Shown piece by piece: positions 6,363 through 8,856 of a stretch of 8,856 nt of DNA. Where the stretch lies: NCBI GenBank assembly GCA_026985375.1, contig JALSQP010000108.1, forward strand, positions 1-8,856, given 5' to 3'. Every line of letters starts with the position of its first letter. The stretch's first letter is position 1. Under the pieces are notes generated by a model that saw only the letters and a program-made list of their open reading frames with translations, was not told where the DNA came from and did no database searches. Origin of the DNA: Desulfurococcales archaeon (lineage in GTDB: Archaea; Thermoproteota; Thermoprotei_A; Sulfolobales; Desulfurococcaceae). The position numbers and the translations under genes are program-made.

Positions 6363-6372
6363 GCTTTTAAGT
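6363..6372 (-). promoter_or_regulatory. box A (TATA) promoter of 5S rRNA, overlapping the upstream stop codon
   Basis: On the minus strand AACTTAAAAGC, preceded by purine-rich GAAAAA as expected for a BRE, is centred about 30 nt before the 5S 5' end. This is the right distance if transcription starts a few bases before the mature end. The TAA stop of the zinc-ribbon gene (6369-6367) lies inside it. Confidence 0.55.
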
Positions 6373-6639
6373 TTTTCTTTCTTCGAGTTTTACCGAGTAT
6401 ATCGCTTTTATCACTAGTTCTCCGTCACACTTGGGGCATTTCCCTTTGACGAGGGATATGAAGTCTCCCGGCTCGTAGTCTCTCTCTGCTTCGTAGCCAC
6501 ACTTCTTACATACAATCAGTTCTTTTGGAATATATTTTGCTTGTTTGGGTTTGCGCCTATACTCCATGTATAGTTGCATGACTAATATTGCGAGCGCGAT
6601 AAGTGTTAGTATGAGCATTGTGTTCTGGTCGAATATCAT
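6367..6639 (-). CDS. membrane-anchored zinc-ribbon protein of unknown function
   Basis: A 90-aa protein with one N-terminal membrane helix (about 7-25), then a basic stretch (EYRRKPKQAK) that by the positive-inside rule places the rest in the cytoplasm. The C-terminal part is a zinc ribbon with CX2C at Cys44/Cys47 and CPXC at Cys68/Cys71. Twenty residues separate the two knuckles, the usual spacing for rubredoxin-like or Zn-ribbon folds. The start ATG 6639 overlaps the TGA of the DUF1512 gene by four bases (ATGA), indicating translational coupling. Nothing in the sequence gives a catalytic role; binding to protein or nucleic acid is a guess. It precedes 5S rRNA, whose promoter overlaps its stop codon. 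Confidence 0.85.
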   Translation of the reverse strand: MIFDQNTMLILTLIALAILVMQLYMEYRRKPKQAKYIPKELIVCKKCGYEAERDYEPGDFISLVKGKCPKCDGELVIKAIYSVKLEERKT

Positions 6640-7730
6640 CCTGGTACACCTAATGTGTTACCTATTCCGGCCACTATTATTGTGGATTTGGGCTTGGTAG
6701 ACTCTATTATGATTTTACGCACATATTCTAGAGCTTTTTCGCCCGCCTCATATATTTCTTTTTTCATAATATGTATTGCTTCGCCTAAATCCATCTTAAT
6801 TACTAGTGCTTTAAGAGGAATACCATACTTTGTCGTTGCTCTCTCTATGGCTATCTTTTCGGGTCCTGGATCACCTATTGCAGCTCCAATTCCCTCGGCT
6901 ATTTCGCCTGTTTCTTCTCCCTCGAGCTTTAATGCAGCATCAATTGTTATGACGAGGTCAACTCCGCCTTTGAGTTCTTCTACCAAGTCGTAAAGAACAT
7001 GGCCTGGTCTACCGACATTGCTTCCAGGTCCTTCTGCCTTGATTACATATATTCTGCGATCGTCGAGCCATAGCTCCGTTATACTTGTATCCTCCACTAC
7101 TTTCTTTGAGATTACTCTCCCTAGCTCGATCAGTTTATAAGCTACGAGAGGGCCTACGCTGTCACCTATTGGTGTGCCGGTTAGGAATGCATCTAGGGAT
7201 TTATGATAGGTCTCAACGATTCTCATTATCTGTGGCATGGCCATTTCTAACTGCATTAAAAGTATCCAGTTGTTCTCTTTCTCTCCGGATAATAGGTAGT
7301 GGCGAACAATTTTGTATATCTGGTTCATAACTCCAACTATAGATAATCCAGTCTCAACAAGGCTTCGTTCGTACTTTGTGGCTTTAGGTATAGCTTGTTC
7401 AACCATTTTCTTGAAGCTCTTATCTCCTGTTATGATTAGATGTTCTAGGCGTTTTATTATATCAGTGGGCTCTATGTTCACTGGCTGTATTATAAAGAAG
7501 TCCATAGCACGCTTGATGAGTAGATCAGGAGTTTTTACTCCTAGGTTTTTGAGTTGTTTCTCTACACGCACTCGGTCTTGTTCTAGATATGATTTTATGA
7601 TTGATAACTTGTTTCTTATATCGTAGCTCCATAGACGCATCTGGATCTTTTGGTTGGCTCCAGTGAATATCAGTATGAATAATACTATCCATATGAGCTG
7701 TGTTGCCAGTGAGACCCAGTCGGTTGCCAA
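6636..7730 (-). CDS. DUF1512 family protein, membrane-anchored, function unknown
   Basis: A 364-aa protein that fits the archaeal DUF1512 family (about 370 residues, uncharacterised). One N-terminal membrane helix spans about 6-24, followed by a basic segment (Lys28, Arg32, Arg39, Lys41), so the large domain is probably cytoplasmic. Residues 38-180 are helical. The C-terminal half is rich in glycine motifs: GTPIGDSVGP (185-194), GPGSNVGRPG (234-243), KLEGEETGEIAEG (268-280), GAAIGDPGPEK (282-292) and the terminal GIGNTLGVPG. These look like ligand or catalytic loops, but I know of no assigned activity. TTG 7730 is the only start that keeps the helix: in-frame stops lie six bases upstream and the next Met is residue 31. 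A GGTG lies 11 nt upstream. It is coupled to the zinc-ribbon gene. Confidence 0.87.
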   Translation of the reverse strand: MATDWVSLATQLIWIVLFILIFTGANQKIQMRLWSYDIRNKLSIIKSYLEQDRVRVEKQLKNLGVKTPDLLIKRAMDFFIIQPVNIEPTDIIKRLEHLIITGDKSFKKMVEQAIPKATKYERSLVETGLSIVGVMNQIYKIVRHYLLSGEKENNWILLMQLEMAMPQIMRIVETYHKSLDAFLTGTPIGDSVGPLVAYKLIELGRVISKKVVEDTSITELWLDDRRIYVIKAEGPGSNVGRPGHVLYDLVEELKGGVDLVITIDAALKLEGEETGEIAEGIGAAIGDPGPEKIAIERATTKYGIPLKALVIKMDLGEAIHIMKKEIYEAGEKALEYVRKIIIESTKPKSTIIVAGIGNTLGVPG

Positions 7731-7735
7731 TAATT

Positions 7736-7772
7736 ATTACACCTTAACACTCTGTCTCTCCTAGGGTGTAAT
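7736..7772. repeat. 8-bp perfect inverted repeat in the DUF1512 leader
   Basis: ATTACACC (7736-7743) and GGTGTAAT (7765-7772) are exact inverted copies separated by 21 nt. In the mRNA the proximal arm contains the GGTG that would serve as ribosome binding site; the distal arm falls near the expected transcription start. It may be an operator or a weak leader hairpin. Confidence 0.5.
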
Positions 7773-7785
7773 GTACTCGTATCTT

Positions 7786-7798
7786 AATATTTTTAATC
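7786..7798 (-). promoter_or_regulatory. probable box A (TATA) of the DUF1512-zinc-ribbon operon
   Basis: GGATTAAAAATATT on the minus strand lies in the 79-nt gap behind the methionine aminopeptidase stop codon. A start about 26 nt downstream (near 7766) would give a leader of about 36 nt. Call made by inspection only. Confidence 0.4.
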
Positions 7799-7809
7799 CA
7801 AAACACGCC

Positions 7810-8715
7810 TTATAGAGTTGTAACAATGATTTCATCGCCATTAACAACTATTGTATGTTCGAACTGGGCAACTATTCCTCCCCCCCTCTCGATCAGTATG
7901 GGATAAGATAAGATCACACCGTGGCGTTCAAGCATCTTAATAGTATTTCTTAGGCCATCAATACTTGAAAACATATCCCTATACCATCGCTCACAGAATG
8001 GTAGGGTGCGCCTCTCACTCCATATTTTCTCAAATAATTTTCGCTCGTACACGGTTAGCCTACCCCGTCTCTTTTTAATGGAGTATATGGTCTTTGCTTT
8101 CCCCTCCTTTACTAGTCCAACACCGTTAGTTGCGAAAGGCTCCATAGCGTATACACCGTCCTCGAGCCTCCATCTGCTGAATATGTCGTTAAAGTTAGGT
8201 ATGCTTTTACCGCTATGTATAATGTATCGGTCGATACTATGGCCTGTTAGATTTCTTACCGGTTTATAGCCGTAGCTCTCAATAGTTGTCTCAATAATGT
8301 ATCCGATCTCTTTAGCTTTTATTCCGGGTTTAAGAATAGAGAGTGCAGCTTCTAGTGCTTTTCTTGTAGCCTCTAGGAGAGGCTCATAAACTGGATTGAA
8401 TGCCACTGTTGTTGCAGTGTCAGCGATGTAACCATCGATATGCACTCCTATATCTATCTTTATGACAGCGTTATCGGGAACTATAGTTTCATCATTAATA
8501 AGTGGTGTATAGTGTGCAGCGATTTCGTTAATACTAAGATTTGTTGGGAAAGCAGGTTCACCACCTAGCTCTCTTATCCTGTTCTCAATATGCTCTGCGA
8601 GATCAACGAGTTTCATCCCCGGTTTTATCATCTTTGCAGCTTCTTCGCGGGCGATCTTTGCTATTCTTCCAGCTCTGATCAGCTTGTCTATAGCTTCGTC
8701 GTCTAGTTTACCCAA
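7810..8715 (-). CDS. map: methionine aminopeptidase, type II
   Basis: The 301-aa cytoplasmic metallopeptidase removes the initiator methionine from nascent proteins. The pita-bread fold motifs are present: PAFPTNLSIN, AAHYTP with His68, KIDIGVHIDGYIADTA with metal ligands Asp88 and Asp99, TGHSI with His158, a second His166, AMEPFAT with Glu191, and FEHT with Glu286. The stretch of about 60 residues between Glu191 and Glu286 (about 200-262) is the helical insert that defines type II enzymes, and length matches archaeal members. The start is TTG 8715: an in-frame TGA lies 6 bases upstream and GGTGAA precedes it by a few bases. A run of seven G (minus strand of 7880-7886) codes for part of RGGGI without breaking the frame. 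It diverges from the gene at the right edge. Confidence 0.96.
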   Translation of the reverse strand: MGKLDDEAIDKLIRAGRIAKIAREEAAKMIKPGMKLVDLAEHIENRIRELGGEPAFPTNLSINEIAAHYTPLINDETIVPDNAVIKIDIGVHIDGYIADTATTVAFNPVYEPLLEATRKALEAALSILKPGIKAKEIGYIIETTIESYGYKPVRNLTGHSIDRYIIHSGKSIPNFNDIFSRWRLEDGVYAMEPFATNGVGLVKEGKAKTIYSIKKRRGRLTVYERKLFEKIWSERRTLPFCERWYRDMFSSIDGLRNTIKMLERHGVILSYPILIERGGGIVAQFEHTIVVNGDEIIVTTL

Positions 8716-8837
8716 TAGTTTTCACCAATATAGTAAAGCTTACGGAAGGATATTATGTTTCCTGTTTAAAGATTTATTTCAGGTATAGTCACTAAAAGAA
8801 TAACGGGATAAACGCACAGTTCTGAGGGGTGATAATT
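8716..8837. promoter_or_regulatory. divergent promoter region between methionine aminopeptidase and the right-edge gene
   Basis: The 122-nt gap holds the palindromic TTTAAA (8765-8770), placed so that it could be a TATA element for the minus gene (start near 8742, leader of about 27 nt) and, less well, for the plus gene. CACTAAAAGAATAA (8790-8803) is another plus-strand candidate. CCTG (8761-8764) and CAGG (8780-8783) form a short dyad around the site. No RNA gene or small ORF with support is visible. Confidence 0.35.
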
Positions 8838-8856
8838 ATGGCCATAATAAAGTATT
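8838..8856 (+). CDS. 5' end of a plus-strand gene of unknown product (partial)
   Basis: ATG 8838 opens a frame reading MAIIKY up to the window edge. GGGGTGAT at 8826-8833 is a good ribosome binding site, 4 nt before the ATG, the same spacing as in the aldolase/phosphatase and isomerase genes. Six codons do not identify the product. The gene diverges from methionine aminopeptidase. Confidence 0.6.

Noticed and set aside
6655..7626. Plus-strand ORFs of 81-112 codons opposite DUF1512
   Set aside because: Antisense shadows of an AT-rich gene with codon bias; no ribosome binding sites and no domain-like features.
1..8856. Mobile elements, CRISPR arrays, toxin-antitoxin or defence genes
   Set aside because: No transposase, integrase, regular spaced repeats, nuclease or toxin-like ORFs; every large ORF belongs to a housekeeping or conserved archaeal family.

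Overview
The window looks like a stretch of a hyperthermophilic crenarchaeal (Thermoproteota) chromosome, most likely Desulfurococcales or a near relative. The evidence is an archaeal-type ABCE1, the crenarchaeal bifunctional fructose-1,6-bisphosphate aldolase/phosphatase, a type II methionine aminopeptidase, and a DUF1512 protein. In addition the 5S rRNA gene stands apart from other rRNA genes and is far more GC-rich than its surroundings, the tRNA carries an intron in the anticodon loop, ribosome binding sites are of the GGTGAT type, and TTG starts are frequent. I cannot name the species. It is compact core-genome DNA. I see no mobile element, CRISPR array, defence island or phage signal, and no gene-free stretch longer than 300 bases.

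Layout. Plus strand, 1-4063: the last codons of a possible upstream ORF, then ABCE1 (ribosome recycling), fructose-bisphosphate aldolase/phosphatase, triosephosphate isomerase, and an intron-containing tRNA-Thr(CGT). Minus strand, 4074-8715, read right to left: methionine aminopeptidase; a DUF1512 membrane-anchored protein overlapping by 4 nt a small membrane-anchored zinc-ribbon protein; 5S rRNA; a DUF1805 protein; a two-TM 85-aa protein; and pyruvate kinase. At the right edge a new plus-strand gene begins, divergent from the methionine aminopeptidase gene.

How the genes fit together. Two themes alternate. One is central carbon metabolism. Triosephosphate isomerase equilibrates DHAP and GAP, and the aldolase/phosphatase next to it condenses these and dephosphorylates the product to fructose 6-phosphate, the irreversible gluconeogenic step. 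Pyruvate kinase, the irreversible glycolytic step, lies convergent on the other strand. The other theme is translation: ABCE1, tRNA-Thr, 5S rRNA and N-terminal methionine removal.

The least understood part, and the best candidate for new biology, is the DUF1512 plus zinc-ribbon pair (6367-7730). Both have one N-terminal membrane helix with the same predicted topology, their genes overlap by ATGA, and DUF1512 carries glycine- and acid-rich motifs that look like an active or ligand site. Other points worth checking are a pyruvate kinase with Gln at the position tied to K+ dependence, an inverted repeat that covers the probable start signals of DUF1512, and a 5S promoter that overlaps a stop codon.
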